Source: Blastopirellula sediminis | Lineage (GTDB): Bacteria > Planctomycetota > Planctomycetia > Pirellulales > Pirellulaceae | Assembly: GCF_020966755.1 (NCBI RefSeq) | Contig: NZ_JAJKFT010000010.1 | Coordinates: 1,054,001 to 1,118,000, forward strand | Direction of reading: 5' to 3' | DNA: 64,000 nucleotides | Part shown: positions 17,604 to 27,063 of the stretch, piece by piece | Layout: each line of letters opens with the position of its first letter | Numbering within the stretch: position 1 is the stretch's first letter | The notes under the pieces: generated by a model | Database searches by the model: none | Seen by the model: only the letters and a program-made list of their open reading frames with translations | Told to the model about the DNA's origin: nothing | Position numbers and translations under genes: made by a program

Positions 17604-18788
17604 ATGGCCTCTGTCGCCGCGAACCGCCCGAAAGCTTTGAAACTGGTGAAAGAATTGCTCGCCATCCCCGGCGGCAGCGGACGCGAAAAGAAGGTGGCCG
17701 AGTTCATCGAGGCCGAGCTGCTAGCCGCCGGCGCCGATAAAAGCTGGTTCCGCTACGACAAGGCGAACAAACTGGGCCCGATCGCCGACGCCGAAGTCGG
17801 CAACCTGGTGGTGACGATCCCCGGCACGATCGCCGGACCCCGCCGCTTGCTGATGGCCCACATGGATACGGTGCCCCTTTGCGTCGGCTGTACGCCGGTT
17901 CGCAAGGGGGACGTGATGGAATCGCGTGAGAAGGACCGCGGCCTCGGCGCCGACAATCGTGCTGGCGTCGGCGTGGTCTTGAACGCCGCGTGCGAAATCT
18001 TGCGCAAGAAGCTGCCGCATCCGCCCCTGACGCTCCTCTTTACGATCGAAGAAGAGATCGGTCTGCATGGGGCGAAGAACTTGCAGACGTCCCTTTTGAA
18101 GAAGCCGGCGCTCGCCTTTAACTGGGACGGGGGATCGCCGACCAAGTTGACGATCGGCGCGATCGGCGGCTATCGCTTCTTCATTGATATTCACGGCATT
18201 GCGAGTCACGCCGGCGTCGCGCCGGAGCGGGGCGTCAGCGCCATCGCGATCGCAGCGCTCGCGATCGCCAAGCTGCAAAAAGGGGGCTGGCTCGGCAAGA
18301 TCACCAAGAAGAAAAACAGCGGCACGGCCAACGTCGGCGTCGTGACCGGCGGCGCGGCGACCAACGTCGTGTGCGACCTGGTGCAGATCAAAGCCGAAGC
18401 TCGCAGCCATGACCTGACGTTCCTGAAGGAAATCGTCACGCAGATCGAAACGGCGTTTCATGACGCGGTGAAGGAAGTGAAGAACGTCGACGGAGAAACC
18501 GGTTCGGTCGAGATCGTCGGACGTCTCGACTACGAACCGTTTTTGCTCTCCCAGGACGAACCTTCGGTGCAGGTCGCACAGCAGACGATCGCGGCGCTCG
18601 GCTACGAGTCGGAACTGGCAATCGCCAACGGCGGACTCGACGCCAATTGGCTCTTCCGCCATGGTATTCCAACCGTCTCGTTTGGCTGCGGCCAACGGAA
18701 CCCGCACATGTCGACGGAACAACTCAATATCGAGTGGTTCCATCAGGCCTGCGATATCGGCCTGAACATTGCGGTCGGGGCCGTTTAA
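17604..18788 (+). CDS. M20 family metallopeptidase, PepT-like
   Basis: The 394-residue protein shows the full M20 motif set. AHMDTVP supplies His86 and Asp88. GADNRAG supplies the bridging Asp117. TIEEEIG supplies the catalytic Glu near residues 149-151. The late CGQRNPHMSTEQL supplies the last zinc-ligand His. The lid dimerisation domain lies between (GIASHAGVAPERGVSA). No signal peptide is present, so it is a cytosolic aminopeptidase of the tripeptidase T or related di-/tripeptidase group. It is divergent from the deoxyribosyltransferase-like gene and convergent with the esterase gene, with only 6 bases between their stops. Confidence 0.85.
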   Translation: MASVAANRPKALKLVKELLAIPGGSGREKKVAEFIEAELLAAGADKSWFRYDKANKLGPIADAEVGNLVVTIPGTIAGPRRLLMAHMDTVPLCVGCTPVRKGDVMESREKDRGLGADNRAGVGVVLNAACEILRKKLPHPPLTLLFTIEEEIGLHGAKNLQTSLLKKPALAFNWDGGSPTKLTIGAIGGYRFFIDIHGIASHAGVAPERGVSAIAIAALAIAKLQKGGWLGKITKKKNSGTANVGVVTGGAATNVVCDLVQIKAEARSHDLTFLKEIVTQIETAFHDAVKEVKNVDGETGSVEIVGRLDYEPFLLSQDEPSVQVAQQTIAALGYESELAIANGGLDANWLFRHGIPTVSFGCGQRNPHMSTEQLNIEWFHQACDIGLNIAVGAV

Positions 18789-18794
18789 CGCGGC

Positions 18795-20801
18795 CTACTT
18801 TTTCACGCTGACCTGATCGGCCGGCCACTTCAGCTGCTTGCCGACCGCCTGGGCGTAAGCGACCGCAGCGGCGCTTTCCGCGTCAACCTCGATGGCGGCG
18901 TTTTCGGCCGCCAGGGCGACCGCTTCGGGCATGTTCATGAAGCGACGGACGTTCAACAGGATCGGACCGTCGCGCTCGTCGGCCGGCAAGTGGGTCGCGT
19001 CAATCTTGGCGACGCTCGGCTCGAAGATCGTCGCATAGACGGCGACGCCGGCGTTGACTCCAGCGGCCGAGATCGTCAACTTCGGATCTCCAATGGCCTG
19101 AATCGCACGGCGAGCATCCCAGACGCGCATCCCGTCGACCGTTTGCCCCAGTTGCAGGAAGCGACGGCGAATGTGCGTTTCAAGCTTCTTGTCCTGGCTC
19201 CACTCGGTCGGACCGACGCCCCGCTGCACCAACAGGTACGTGCGACCAGGAAGGCTCAGCAACGCTTTCGCGGCGTCGCTCTTCGGCGGCGCACCGACCA
19301 CAGCATTCAGTTCTTCAATCGCCGTCCAATCGGCTTGATCGGCCAACGAGAGAGTCACGCCGGCGCCGCCGTTGTCGATCAGGAGCAGCGGCAAAGTGAC
19401 GCCGGGCTGGGTTTCCAGATCGAAAGTGGTGACCTTCGTCTCGCCAATCTGGATGACGGCGACCTGCTTCAGTTGCGGCGCCGATTCCAACTTCGGCCAG
19501 CCGGCGAACGACTTGGTCAGCAGCTTCTCGCGAAGTTCGGCGGCTTGCGATTTCCACGCCGTTTCCGAAGCCGGGACTTCCGCCGGCGGAGCGACCGGGA
19601 CGAACGTTTCCTGGATCTTGGTGTTGATCTCGTCGGCCGGGAGTTCGGCGAAGACTTTCAAGTCTTTCTTTGCGAAGAGCGGCGTCGCCGGGACGTCGAT
19701 CAGCGGCGTTTCGCCCTTCAAGTGTCGGCTGAGCCAATAGAAGGCGGGAACGCGGAGCGGCTGCGTGTCGGCATGTCCGCCGTCGACGATGCAAAGACCG
19801 AGGTTCTGCTTCGCGTCGTAAAGACTGTAAATGTCTCGAGCTTCAAAAAAGGTTCGCGTGACGCCGTCGAGCGGAAAGATCGGATCGCTGTCGGTGTTGG
19901 CGATCATCAGCGGTCGCGGCGCGACCAGGGCAGGGAGGAAGCTAAAGTCATAACGCGGCGTGTTGACCCAGAACATGCAGTCGCAATGTCCGTTGATGCA
20001 ACCGTCGACGATATGGTTTTGCATGTCGGTGATGCCGGCGACCGGAACCGCCGCTTTGATCCGATCGTCGAGCGCGGCGATGTACCAGCTGTAGGCGCCG
20101 CCGCCGCTACGTCCAGTGACGCCGATCTTCTCGGGATCGACGTCGTCGCGAGCTTGCAGCAGATCGATCGCGCGAACGCAGTTCCACGCTTCCACTCCGG
20201 CCGGCGTGTAGCCCCGGTTGATCCACCACCACATGCCAAGATTATGCGTGCCGTGATGCAGACCCTCGATCTCGCCCAGTTGCAAAGTGTCGATCGTCAA
20301 GCAAATGAAACCATGCCGAGCGAACCACGCGCCATGATGTTGGTAGTGCGTTTTGTTCCCCAGGCTCACTCCGTTCTCGACCACCTTGCCGTGACCGCAA
20401 ACGTACAGGATCGCCGGCAGACGACCTTCCGACTTCGCCGGACGATAAAGATTGCCGGTGACGTACAAACCGGGGCGCGATTGGAAGTGAATCTTCTCGA
20501 CGACCACGCCGTCCGCTTCAAGCGTGCCGGTCACAGTCGTTTTCAGATCGGTCTTCTCCGGCCACGGCTCCAGGCCGAGCATTTCCTTTAATTGATCGTG
20601 ATATCTCTCTCGCTTGGATTTCCACTCGTCGAGCGAGGTAACGCCGGCGATCGGCTGATTGGTCAGCGCGGCAGTCTCCGCTTCAAAGTATTTTTGCACT
20701 GCCGCATCGCCCGGTTCGGCATTAGCCGACGACGTGAGTTGGAAATAGATCGCAGCGGAGAGCGCAAGCGCAACGGAGAGGACCAGTCGATGACGACTCA
20801 T
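18795..20801 (-). CDS. Secreted acetyl-xylan-esterase-like protein with a second, degenerate hydrolase domain
   Basis: The 668-residue protein has a signal peptide ending SANA near residue 28. The first alpha/beta hydrolase domain (about 60-370) is intact. The nucleophile Ser232 sits in GRSGGG. An Asp follows in ANTDSDPIFPLDGV and a His in VDGGHADTQP. The sequence resembles AXE1/dienelactone hydrolase-like esterases that planctomycetes secrete for polysaccharide breakdown. The second half (about 400-660) has a weaker alpha/beta hydrolase look (MRVWDARRAIQAI, then the elbow-like GVNAGVA). There Asn583 occupies the expected nucleophile position, so this half is probably inactive. It may bind substrate or shape the active site. 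Confidence 0.75.
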   Translation of the reverse strand: MSRHRLVLSVALALSAAIYFQLTSSANAEPGDAAVQKYFEAETAALTNQPIAGVTSLDEWKSKRERYHDQLKEMLGLEPWPEKTDLKTTVTGTLEADGVVVEKIHFQSRPGLYVTGNLYRPAKSEGRLPAILYVCGHGKVVENGVSLGNKTHYQHHGAWFARHGFICLTIDTLQLGEIEGLHHGTHNLGMWWWINRGYTPAGVEAWNCVRAIDLLQARDDVDPEKIGVTGRSGGGAYSWYIAALDDRIKAAVPVAGITDMQNHIVDGCINGHCDCMFWVNTPRYDFSFLPALVAPRPLMIANTDSDPIFPLDGVTRTFFEARDIYSLYDAKQNLGLCIVDGGHADTQPLRVPAFYWLSRHLKGETPLIDVPATPLFAKKDLKVFAELPADEINTKIQETFVPVAPPAEVPASETAWKSQAAELREKLLTKSFAGWPKLESAPQLKQVAVIQIGETKVTTFDLETQPGVTLPLLLIDNGGAGVTLSLADQADWTAIEELNAVVGAPPKSDAAKALLSLPGRTYLLVQRGVGPTEWSQDKKLETHIRRRFLQLGQTVDGMRVWDARRAIQAIGDPKLTISAAGVNAGVAVYATIFEPSVAKIDATHLPADERDGPILLNVRRFMNMPEAVALAAENAAIEVDAESAAAVAYAQAVGKQLKWPADQVSVKK

Positions 20802-20929
20802 GGCATGTTTCCAGCGAGGCGAATGGAAGAAAGGCGGGAAGGTGGGATAGGGCGTGAGCTTCTATCCTCATCTCTTTTTCGCCGCGAGTCAACTCTGCGC
20901 TGGCAAGGCCCGCTTTTCCGCCCGAATTC

Positions 20930-21952
20930 CTAGACCGGCGGCTTGTTCGGACCAGGAAGTTCGCCGTTCCCTTGAGCGTGCAAGCTGCCGTTACGGAAAG
21001 CCTGGGCCATCGACTTGGGTACTTCCGCTTCCGCCAGGACCAGCTTCGCGCGATTGAGCACGACCTTCGCTTTGTTCTCTTGCTCGGTCGCAACCGCTTC
21101 GGCGCGGCGCTGTTCGGCTTTGGCGCGAGCGACGCGGGTGTCGGCTTCGGCCTGATCGTTTTGCAATCGAGCGCCGATATTTTCGCCGACGTCGATATCG
21201 GCGATGTCGATCGAAATAATCGCGTAAGCGGTTTGCGCGTCAAGATTACGATCGAGCACCGCGCGGGTAATCAGATCAGGATTTTCGAGCACGCGGGTGT
21301 GCGTGTCGCTGGAACCGATCGCCGAAATGATGCATTCGCCGACGCGGGCGATAACGGTTTCTTCCGTGGCGCCGCCGATCAATTGCTCGAGCGACGTGCG
21401 GACCGTCACTTTCGCGCGAACGCGAAGTTCGATGCCGTTCTTGGCGATGGCGCTCAAAGTCGCTTTGCCGCTGCGACGCGGATCGGGACAGTCGATCACC
21501 TTCGGCGAAACGCTGGTCCGTACCGCTTCGACCACGTCGCGTCCGGCGAGATCGATCGCCGCGGCGCGGTCAAAGTCGAGCGCAATCTGCGCGCGATGGG
21601 CGGCGATGATCGCGTGGATCACCGCCATGACGTTCCCGCCGGCCAGATAGTGCGCTTCGAGCCGCTTGGTGCTGATGCCGTCGCGTTTGTCGATGCTGAG
21701 CCCCGATTGCGAGGCCATGATCTTCGCTTTGACGATCACGCGGCTGTTGACCTGGCGGAAGCTCATCCCGATCAGCTCGAACAGCGATACGCCGGCCTGC
21801 GACATATAGGCCTGAAACCAGAGGGGCCCATACGCCAGCAAGATGATCAAGAATACGAAGCCGAAGAGGGCCAACAGCCCTCCGAGCACGATGTAAAGCA
21901 GATATCCGCCGCTTTCCTGGGCCAGCATCATCCACGGTGCAACGTTCGGCAT
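20930..21952 (-). CDS. floA: Flotillin-like protein FloA
   Basis: The 340-residue protein has an N-terminal membrane hairpin ([18 protein letters not shown] then [11 protein letters not shown]). It continues with the typical FloA body: [35 protein letters not shown], and a coiled, Ala/Glu/Lys-rich stretch near residues 265-320 ([22 protein letters not shown]). FloA forms lipid-raft-like membrane microdomains and affects membrane fluidity and secretion. In Firmicutes it is usually encoded next to an NfeD protein; none is evident here. GAGG-type ribosome-binding bases precede the ATG. It is transcribed away from the DUF4013 gene direction only in the sense of operon order: both are on the minus strand, 83 bases apart. 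Confidence 0.9.
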   Translation of the reverse strand: MPNVAPWMMLAQESGGYLLYIVLGGLLALFGFVFLIILLAYGPLWFQAYMSQAGVSLFELIGMSFRQVNSRVIVKAKIMASQSGLSIDKRDGISTKRLEAHYLAGGNVMAVIHAIIAAHRAQIALDFDRAAAIDLAGRDVVEAVRTSVSPKVIDCPDPRRSGKATLSAIAKNGIELRVRAKVTVRTSLEQLIGGATEETVIARVGECIISAIGSSDTHTRVLENPDLITRAVLDRNLDAQTAYAIISIDIADIDVGENIGARLQNDQAEADTRVARAKAEQRRAEAVATEQENKAKVVLNRAKLVLAEAEVPKSMAQAFRNGSLHAQGNGELPGPNKPPV

Positions 21953-22035
21953 AAAATCTCGACCTCGGCGAACAGTATGTAGGGCAATTCCTTAGCCGGC
22001 ATGATACCGGATGGGGAACCGCCCTTCCACTAGAT

Positions 22036-22809
22036 TTACTCGGCGATCTGAAGCACTTCGCCGCCGCGATAAACGTAAACTTGGTACAGCTGCATGTATA
22101 GCATCGTCGTCACGAACATGATGAAAACGGCCGCCGGCAAGATGCCGACGCAGCATGCGAGCATACCGAGCGAACCGACCACCATGGCAACAACCATCGT
22201 GAACAGCATAACTAGGATCTCTTCGAGCCACATTCTCTTGAAGAAGTCGATCATGAAGCCAAAGTTAAACCCGTCTCCAAATTGCTTGGTGAAGCCGACC
22301 CGAATAAGCGCCGGCATGATCAACAGATTAGCCAGGAACATCAGGAAGTAGGGAACGAAAATAGCGCCAATCCCGACAATCGCGCCGCCAGCGTCTCCCA
22401 GTTGGGCGGCGACGAGGCTCATACCGAAAATGAAAACATACATAATCACCTGCATCATCAAGCTGATGAGGAAGGAGACCAGGAAGACCCACAAGCCGCG
22501 CATCAGGTAATCGCCGAAGCGATCAAACGTAAAACCGTGATAAGGACGTTCGCCGCGACCGGTCAGCAACATCGCCGCCACCTCGAAGCAGTACCCCCAG
22601 ACGACGATCGCCCCCAGGATCGGTATCAGCAGAATCAGCGAGGGCAACAGTAGGTTGTTAACCCACTGCGGGTGCTCCGAAAACTGCGATAGGGGACCGA
22701 GATAGTCGATCGAATCGCGCGGCGACAGCGGCGACCCGGCCGCATCCGACGGCGATTGGAAAGACTCTCCACTGGGCGACTGAAATGGATTCGACGAATC
22801 GTTGGACAT
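22036..22809 (-). CDS. DUF4013-like multi-pass membrane protein
   Basis: I chose the ATG at 22809 because GGGGGAG lies 6 bases upstream; an in-frame ATG at 22827 lacks this. The product is 257 residues. A Ser/Pro/Gln-rich soluble N-terminus of about 55 residues contains repeats of FQSPS. At least five long hydrophobic segments follow, and the protein ends GEVLQIAE. The LLLPSLILLIPILGAIVVWGY and GYCFEVA parts match the DUF4013 family pattern. The function is unknown; such proteins are common in planctomycetes and archaea. Confidence 0.75.
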   Translation of the reverse strand: MSNDSSNPFQSPSGESFQSPSDAAGSPLSPRDSIDYLGPLSQFSEHPQWVNNLLLPSLILLIPILGAIVVWGYCFEVAAMLLTGRGERPYHGFTFDRFGDYLMRGLWVFLVSFLISLMMQVIMYVFIFGMSLVAAQLGDAGGAIVGIGAIFVPYFLMFLANLLIMPALIRVGFTKQFGDGFNFGFMIDFFKRMWLEEILVMLFTMVVAMVVGSLGMLACCVGILPAAVFIMFVTTMLYMQLYQVYVYRGGEVLQIAE

Positions 22810-22879
22810 CCTAAGCTCCCCCGTCAAATGATGCGATGATCGTGAATTGGTCCGCCACGTAAGGCGGCATTGTCGCCGT

Positions 22880-23644
22880 TTACTCCGCCTTTTTCAACTG
22901 ATGCGACAGCAGCCAGGTATAGACTTCTGGATTGTTGTAGGTCTCGGTCCAGCTGTCGTGGCCAACTCCGGGATAAATCGTCAGTTTGACGTCGCCGCCG
23001 GCCGCTTTGACCGCTTCGACCATTTCTTCGCTCCGCTTCAGCGGCACGGCGCCATCTTTGTCGCCATGGAACGCCCAGAGGGGCGTCGATTTCAGAGCGT
23101 CCGCTTGGGTCGGATCGCCGCCCCCGCAAACCGGAATCGCCGCGGCGAACTTGTGCGGGTGCTTCGCGACCAGCGACCAGGTACCGAAGCCGCCCATGCT
23201 GAGCCCGGTGCAGTAGAAGCGAGTCGGATCGACGTTGTACTTCTTTTCGATCGCGTCGAGCAGCTGCGTCAGGGCTTCCTGCTTTTCGCTGGCGTTCCAC
23301 CAAACTCCCTCAGAGCACTGGGGCGAGACGATGATAAACGGCATTTCCTTTTCCGGAACCAGTTTCGGCGGGCCATGCTTTTTGACCACGTTCAGATCGG
23401 TTCCGCGTTCGCCGGCGCCGTGCAAAAAGAGCATCAGCGGCTTCTTTTCGCCGTCGGCCTTATAGTCGGTGGGAAGATAGAGCCAATATCCCAATTTCTC
23501 TGGGTCGTGCCCTTCGACCTTCACTTCGAGTTCTTGCGCGACTTGCTTGCCGGGCGCCGGCTGGTCGGCAGAGGGTTGATCGGCGGCCATCAGGGCGAAA
23601 CTCCCGAGAAACAAAAGACCAAGCGAGGCGAGCGATTTAAACAC
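22880..23644 (-). CDS. Secreted alpha/beta hydrolase (prolyl-oligopeptidase/esterase type)
   Basis: The 254-residue protein has a signal peptide ending near MAADQ (residue 21). The hydrolase pattern is complete: the oxyanion-region LFLHGAGERG at residues 73-81, nucleophile Ser149 in GLSMGG, Asp197 in HGDKDGAVP, and His229 in GVGHDSW. The size and motif spacing match LpqC-like and feruloyl/acetyl esterases that remove ester groups from plant or algal polysaccharides. Its export fits an envelope or extracellular role. The neighbouring minus-strand genes are unrelated in function, so it is probably monocistronic. Confidence 0.8.
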   Translation of the reverse strand: MFKSLASLGLLFLGSFALMAADQPSADQPAPGKQVAQELEVKVEGHDPEKLGYWLYLPTDYKADGEKKPLMLFLHGAGERGTDLNVVKKHGPPKLVPEKEMPFIIVSPQCSEGVWWNASEKQEALTQLLDAIEKKYNVDPTRFYCTGLSMGGFGTWSLVAKHPHKFAAAIPVCGGGDPTQADALKSTPLWAFHGDKDGAVPLKRSEEMVEAVKAAGGDVKLTIYPGVGHDSWTETYNNPEVYTWLLSHQLKKAE

Positions 23645-23718
23645 GGCGATACTCCAGGAAAACGACTGAAATCGCTTACAGCCTAATAGGGGGCGAACCC
23701 AAATGCAATTAGCGCACT

Positions 23719-24876
23719 TTAGCGCAACTGCTGCTTGAGCCAGTCAATTTCGGTCGCGATTCCGGCCGCCAGCTCCTCTTGGCGGAGCTCGGGGGGCAAT
23801 ACCGTCCAGGCATAGGTCTCGACCTCAAAGTGCTTGATCGGGGCCAGCAGCTCGCGTTGGCGGAGGAGGTCGAGGATTCGCCCTTGGGTCGTGCGGAGCG
23901 GGCCGAACGCGTCGATGTAAATCGGCATGTGAAAGTGAATCCGCCAGATCCCTTCGGGCGGACCTTCCAGCGCGTTCAGCACCGCCGGCAGATCTTCGTG
24001 CAGGGTTCGCTCGCCGCTGGGCGTTTCGGCCATCGTCTGGTGGAGATAGCGATCTTCGGCGAATTGCATGAGACGCTGAATCGCCGCGTTGCTCTCTTCT
24101 TCGCTCAGCGACTCAAAATCGACTTCGATCGCCGACGAAATCTGCACTTTGCCGACGCTGATGCCGGCCGCCGCGTATTGCGACAAGACCGACGATTGGT
24201 CTTCGCACATCACCGCCGCGTGGCAAACGTCATGGCAGACGCGGATGTAGCGCGCGATTTGCGCCGGATCGCCGGCCGGGAACAAGCGATTCTGGAAGAA
24301 GGCGATCATGTCGGCGGTCGTGTCGATCGCGCAGCCTGGTTCCGGTTCGATGCAAACGTAGATCAACCGCCCGGTCGATTGCTCGATCCGTGCAAGTTCG
24401 TTGGCGAGCGTGAGAAAGTTGGCGACCACCGCGGCATAAGCTTCTTCACTCAGCGGTGGATCGCCCCACGCGATCGGCAGCGTCGAGATGCTTCCTTCTT
24501 CGCCAGGGGGCAGCAGCTCGTCGAGAATGTGCGCCAAGTCGAGCGTGTACTGCAAACGTAGCGGGTCGATCCAGGTCGGTTCGTAAACCGCATGCTTCAC
24601 GACCGCTTGATGAAAGTTGCCGTAGGGAAAACCGTTCAGCGTGTAAGGGATCAGCTGGTTATCGTTCAGGAAACCGCGAAAGCGAGCCAGGCGATCCGGG
24701 TCTCGCAGCTCTTTGGCGGTCACGGCCGAAAGCCAGAGGCCGACTCCCATCGGTTTGCGCGGAGAGATCAACTGACGCACGCGGACGGCGTGCTTCTGGA
24801 GATTGGCTTCCGTTTCGGCAAGATTTGCACCAGCGTGAACGTTGGTGCAATATCCAATCCAGTCAGGCAGCGACAT
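23719..24876 (-). CDS. eboE: Metabolite traffic protein EboE-like TIM-barrel protein
   Basis: The 385-residue protein begins MSLPDWIGYCTNVHAG, a signature I associate with EboE, a sugar-phosphate-isomerase-like TIM barrel. Other conserved-looking patches are YTLNGFPYGNFH near residue 98, IYVCIEPEPGC, RVCHDVCHAAV, GKVQISSAIEV and WRIHFHMPIY; these are rich in His, Cys and Glu that could bind metal. In cyanobacteria and other phyla EboE belongs to the eboABCDEF cluster, which moves secondary-metabolite precursors to the periplasm. No other ebo gene is visible here. The nearest upstream gene is an MFS transporter on the same strand. The biochemical role is not known. Confidence 0.8.
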   Translation of the reverse strand: MSLPDWIGYCTNVHAGANLAETEANLQKHAVRVRQLISPRKPMGVGLWLSAVTAKELRDPDRLARFRGFLNDNQLIPYTLNGFPYGNFHQAVVKHAVYEPTWIDPLRLQYTLDLAHILDELLPPGEEGSISTLPIAWGDPPLSEEAYAAVVANFLTLANELARIEQSTGRLIYVCIEPEPGCAIDTTADMIAFFQNRLFPAGDPAQIARYIRVCHDVCHAAVMCEDQSSVLSQYAAAGISVGKVQISSAIEVDFESLSEEESNAAIQRLMQFAEDRYLHQTMAETPSGERTLHEDLPAVLNALEGPPEGIWRIHFHMPIYIDAFGPLRTTQGRILDLLRQRELLAPIKHFEVETYAWTVLPPELRQEELAAGIATEIDWLKQQLR

Positions 24877-24935
24877 CCGGTTCTCCGCAGGGGCAGTAGC
24901 TGGGGTATCTTCAAACCGCCTGATCCTATCAAGGA

Positions 24936-26222
24936 TCAGAGATTGCTGCGAGTCTCTGCCACGATTGGCGGCTCTAGCAAGAACAATAGTGGGATAGCGG
25001 CCGCCGATCGCAGGAGCCAGGCGACGACAAAATAGGGAAAGTAGGCCTCCGGAGAGCTGCGAATCTCAACTGGAATGAGTTGGTTCGCCACATAGCCGTC
25101 GATCAAAGTCGAAACGGCGTAGACTACCCCGGTAAGTCCAAAATAGACGCTGAAATTCGCCGAGGCCTGTTTGGGGCCGGCGATCCGCATCATCATCGCC
25201 GCCAGCGAGACGTTGGTTCCCACGTAAGCGATTAGCGCCACATAGCTGGCGACATACCCCCAGACGCCTCCCAGATAGAGCAGCGGCGCCAGCGCGACGA
25301 TCAGTTGACAGACGATCATCAAACCGCGACAGCCGAAGCGATCGACGATTCGCCCGCACCAGGTCGAAAGGAGCGGCTGACCAAGCCGCATTAGCGCGAT
25401 GCTCCCCAAGACCAGCGATAGCGAAAGCCCCAGCGCCTTGTTCACGTAGCTCCAGCTGAGCGCATAAGAGACGCCGTTGGCCGCCGAGAAACAAATGCCG
25501 TACAGAAGCAGTCGCCGCAGCGGTTCGCTCTTCAGCAGCGCTTCGCCGGCGGCGAGCAAACGTGAAGCGCCGGCGCGCACCGGAGCATCGATCATCCAAA
25601 TCAGCGGGATCGTCGACGCTCCCATAAAAAGCGCGCCGCCGGTCGCCAAAGCGAGCCGCAACGGCCACAACGGCGCATCGCCGTATTGCTGACGATACCA
25701 GACGTCAAACCCGCTGGTGACGACAAAGCCGACCAGTCGTCCCACGTTCAGCCACAGTTCCCGTCGGCCAGTGAAGCGTCCGTAATAGCGCCGCGGAACG
25801 ATGACCGAGAACCAGCTCCAGAGGCAAATCGTCCCGAGGTATTCGCACAAGTGATAGAGACACCAGCAGACGACCAGCGCGGAACAGCTGATTGATTTGC
25901 TCGGCAGAACTCCGGGCCAAGCGGTCGCCGGCAACAGCAGTAGCATGATCACCGACGCAAAGTAGAAGCTTAAGCAGGGAAGCTTGTGTCCCCGAAAGCG
26001 CGACAGGATCTGAGGTCCGAACCACCGCAAAACGCCAGCAAGTTGCGGCGCGGCGAGGATCCAAGCGACCTGCGCGACGCTAGCGCCAAGCTCGTACGCC
26101 AGAAATGTGACCAGCGCCGTACTGATGATGCCGTTGCCCAGCGCCCATATCGTAGCGTTGGCGCTAGCCGCAGAGATAGCGCGGCGACGGTCGGCGGACG
26201 TGATCGAATCAGCGGCGAGCAT
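24936..26222 (-). CDS. MFS-type transporter
   Basis: The 428-residue protein has about 12 hydrophobic segments. Family-like motifs include the basic loop RFRGHK after the second helix, the RYYGRFTGRRELW loop, and the GRIVDRFGCRG loop between the later helices. The last of these resembles the A-motif that caps MFS gating. It has no signal peptide. The substrate cannot be read from sequence. It lies 59 bases upstream of eboE on the same strand, so a link to metabolite export is possible but not shown. Confidence 0.75.
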   Translation of the reverse strand: MLAADSITSADRRRAISAASANATIWALGNGIISTALVTFLAYELGASVAQVAWILAAPQLAGVLRWFGPQILSRFRGHKLPCLSFYFASVIMLLLLPATAWPGVLPSKSISCSALVVCWCLYHLCEYLGTICLWSWFSVIVPRRYYGRFTGRRELWLNVGRLVGFVVTSGFDVWYRQQYGDAPLWPLRLALATGGALFMGASTIPLIWMIDAPVRAGASRLLAAGEALLKSEPLRRLLLYGICFSAANGVSYALSWSYVNKALGLSLSLVLGSIALMRLGQPLLSTWCGRIVDRFGCRGLMIVCQLIVALAPLLYLGGVWGYVASYVALIAYVGTNVSLAAMMMRIAGPKQASANFSVYFGLTGVVYAVSTLIDGYVANQLIPVEIRSSPEAYFPYFVVAWLLRSAAAIPLLFLLEPPIVAETRSNL

Positions 26223-26288
26223 GCGGCGGTTTCACGGAGACATTTCCCAGCAAGAGACTGCGAAATATACCCGCTCCGGCGGCCCGCG

Positions 26289-26984
26289 TCACTTCGCCGA
26301 TTCGCCTTCCATGCGATAGATCGCCAAATGTTTCCCATCCGGCCCGAGATATTCTTTGATCTCGAAGATCCCTTCGATCGTGACGGGGCGAACGGTGAAG
26401 TCGACTCCGTCCCCTTTCATTTCGACCAGAATGCAGTCGTAGAGCGCCGCGCCGGGACCGAAGCAGCATTCCATGTTGTCGCGAACGAGGACGAACTGCT
26501 TGATGCCTCGCGATTCAAAGCTGGGAAGAATATAGCCGCGAATCCGAATCTTCTGGTTCCCCAGTTCTTCGATCTTCGGCGGCAACATCGACCGTGCAAA
26601 CGGCTCTCCCTTTTCCATGTCAAAGGCGATGTCGTCGAACGTCAGATCTTGCACGCCCGGCTTGCGGGGAAGCGTTTTGTCGATGGCGAGCGCCTTGGAC
26701 GGCTTCAGCGGCGAAGGCGTGCCGACGGTAGGAAGTGCGTTCTCGACGGCTTCCGGTTTCGCCGGCATATTGTCGCCGGCCTGGGTCGACGTCGGTTCGA
26801 CGGCGGCGGACTCTTCGGTCTTCGGCTCTTCGACCGGCGGCTTCTCTTCTTCGATCGGTTTAACCGGCGGCGGATCACCGTCGAGCCCGGTCATGTTGGC
26901 AGAGTAGGGAGTCCCCTCAGGAGTCGTCGGCGCACAAGCGACGCAGAACAAGAGAATCGCAAAAGTCGAATTGCGGAACCACAT
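26289..26984 (-). CDS. DUF3299-domain lipoprotein
   Basis: The 231-residue protein has a hydrophobic leader ending in the lipobox-like LFCVAC, so it is probably lipid-anchored. A Pro/Glu-rich linker of about 60 residues (PPPVKPIEEEKPPVEEPK) leads to a DUF3299 domain. That domain carries the family pattern: IRIRGYILPSFE, KQFVLVRDNMECCFGPGAALYDCILVE, then VTIEGIFEIKEY. The CCFG motif is the hallmark. It is the last gene of a minus-strand set with a second DUF3299 gene and an ABC exporter, suggesting a periplasmic accessory role. I recall DUF3299 genes beside MacB/LolD-like ABC genes in zinc-regulated loci of gamma-proteobacteria, which makes metal handling plausible. Confidence 0.75.
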   Translation of the reverse strand: MWFRNSTFAILLFCVACAPTTPEGTPYSANMTGLDGDPPPVKPIEEEKPPVEEPKTEESAAVEPTSTQAGDNMPAKPEAVENALPTVGTPSPLKPSKALAIDKTLPRKPGVQDLTFDDIAFDMEKGEPFARSMLPPKIEELGNQKIRIRGYILPSFESRGIKQFVLVRDNMECCFGPGAALYDCILVEMKGDGVDFTVRPVTIEGIFEIKEYLGPDGKHLAIYRMEGESAK

Positions 26985-27015
26985 AGGCAGGCTTTGAGGG
27001 GGGAAGGCGCTTACG

Positions 27016-27063
27016 TGACGTAATCGGCGTCGATCTCACTTGACGTAATCGGCGTCGATCTCA
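27016..27063. repeat. 23-base direct repeat with 25-base period across a stop codon
   Basis: TGACGTAATCGGCGTCGATC with its following TCA occurs at 27016-27038 and again at 27041-27063. The right copy encodes the last residues EIDADYVK of the DUF4190/DUF3299 protein, and the left copy lies just past its stop codon. It looks like a recent slippage duplication and has little effect on the product. Confidence 0.8.

Noticed and set aside
17483-17707. Longer start for the deoxyribosyltransferase-like gene
   Set aside because: The extra residues would overlap the divergent peptidase gene and have no family-like pattern.
18990-20591. 533-codon plus-strand frame opposite the esterase gene
   Set aside because: It is a shadow of the minus-strand gene; the translation is Arg/Asp/Gln-rich and has no motif. 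Similar shadows lie opposite uvrA, the MocR gene and the giant genes.
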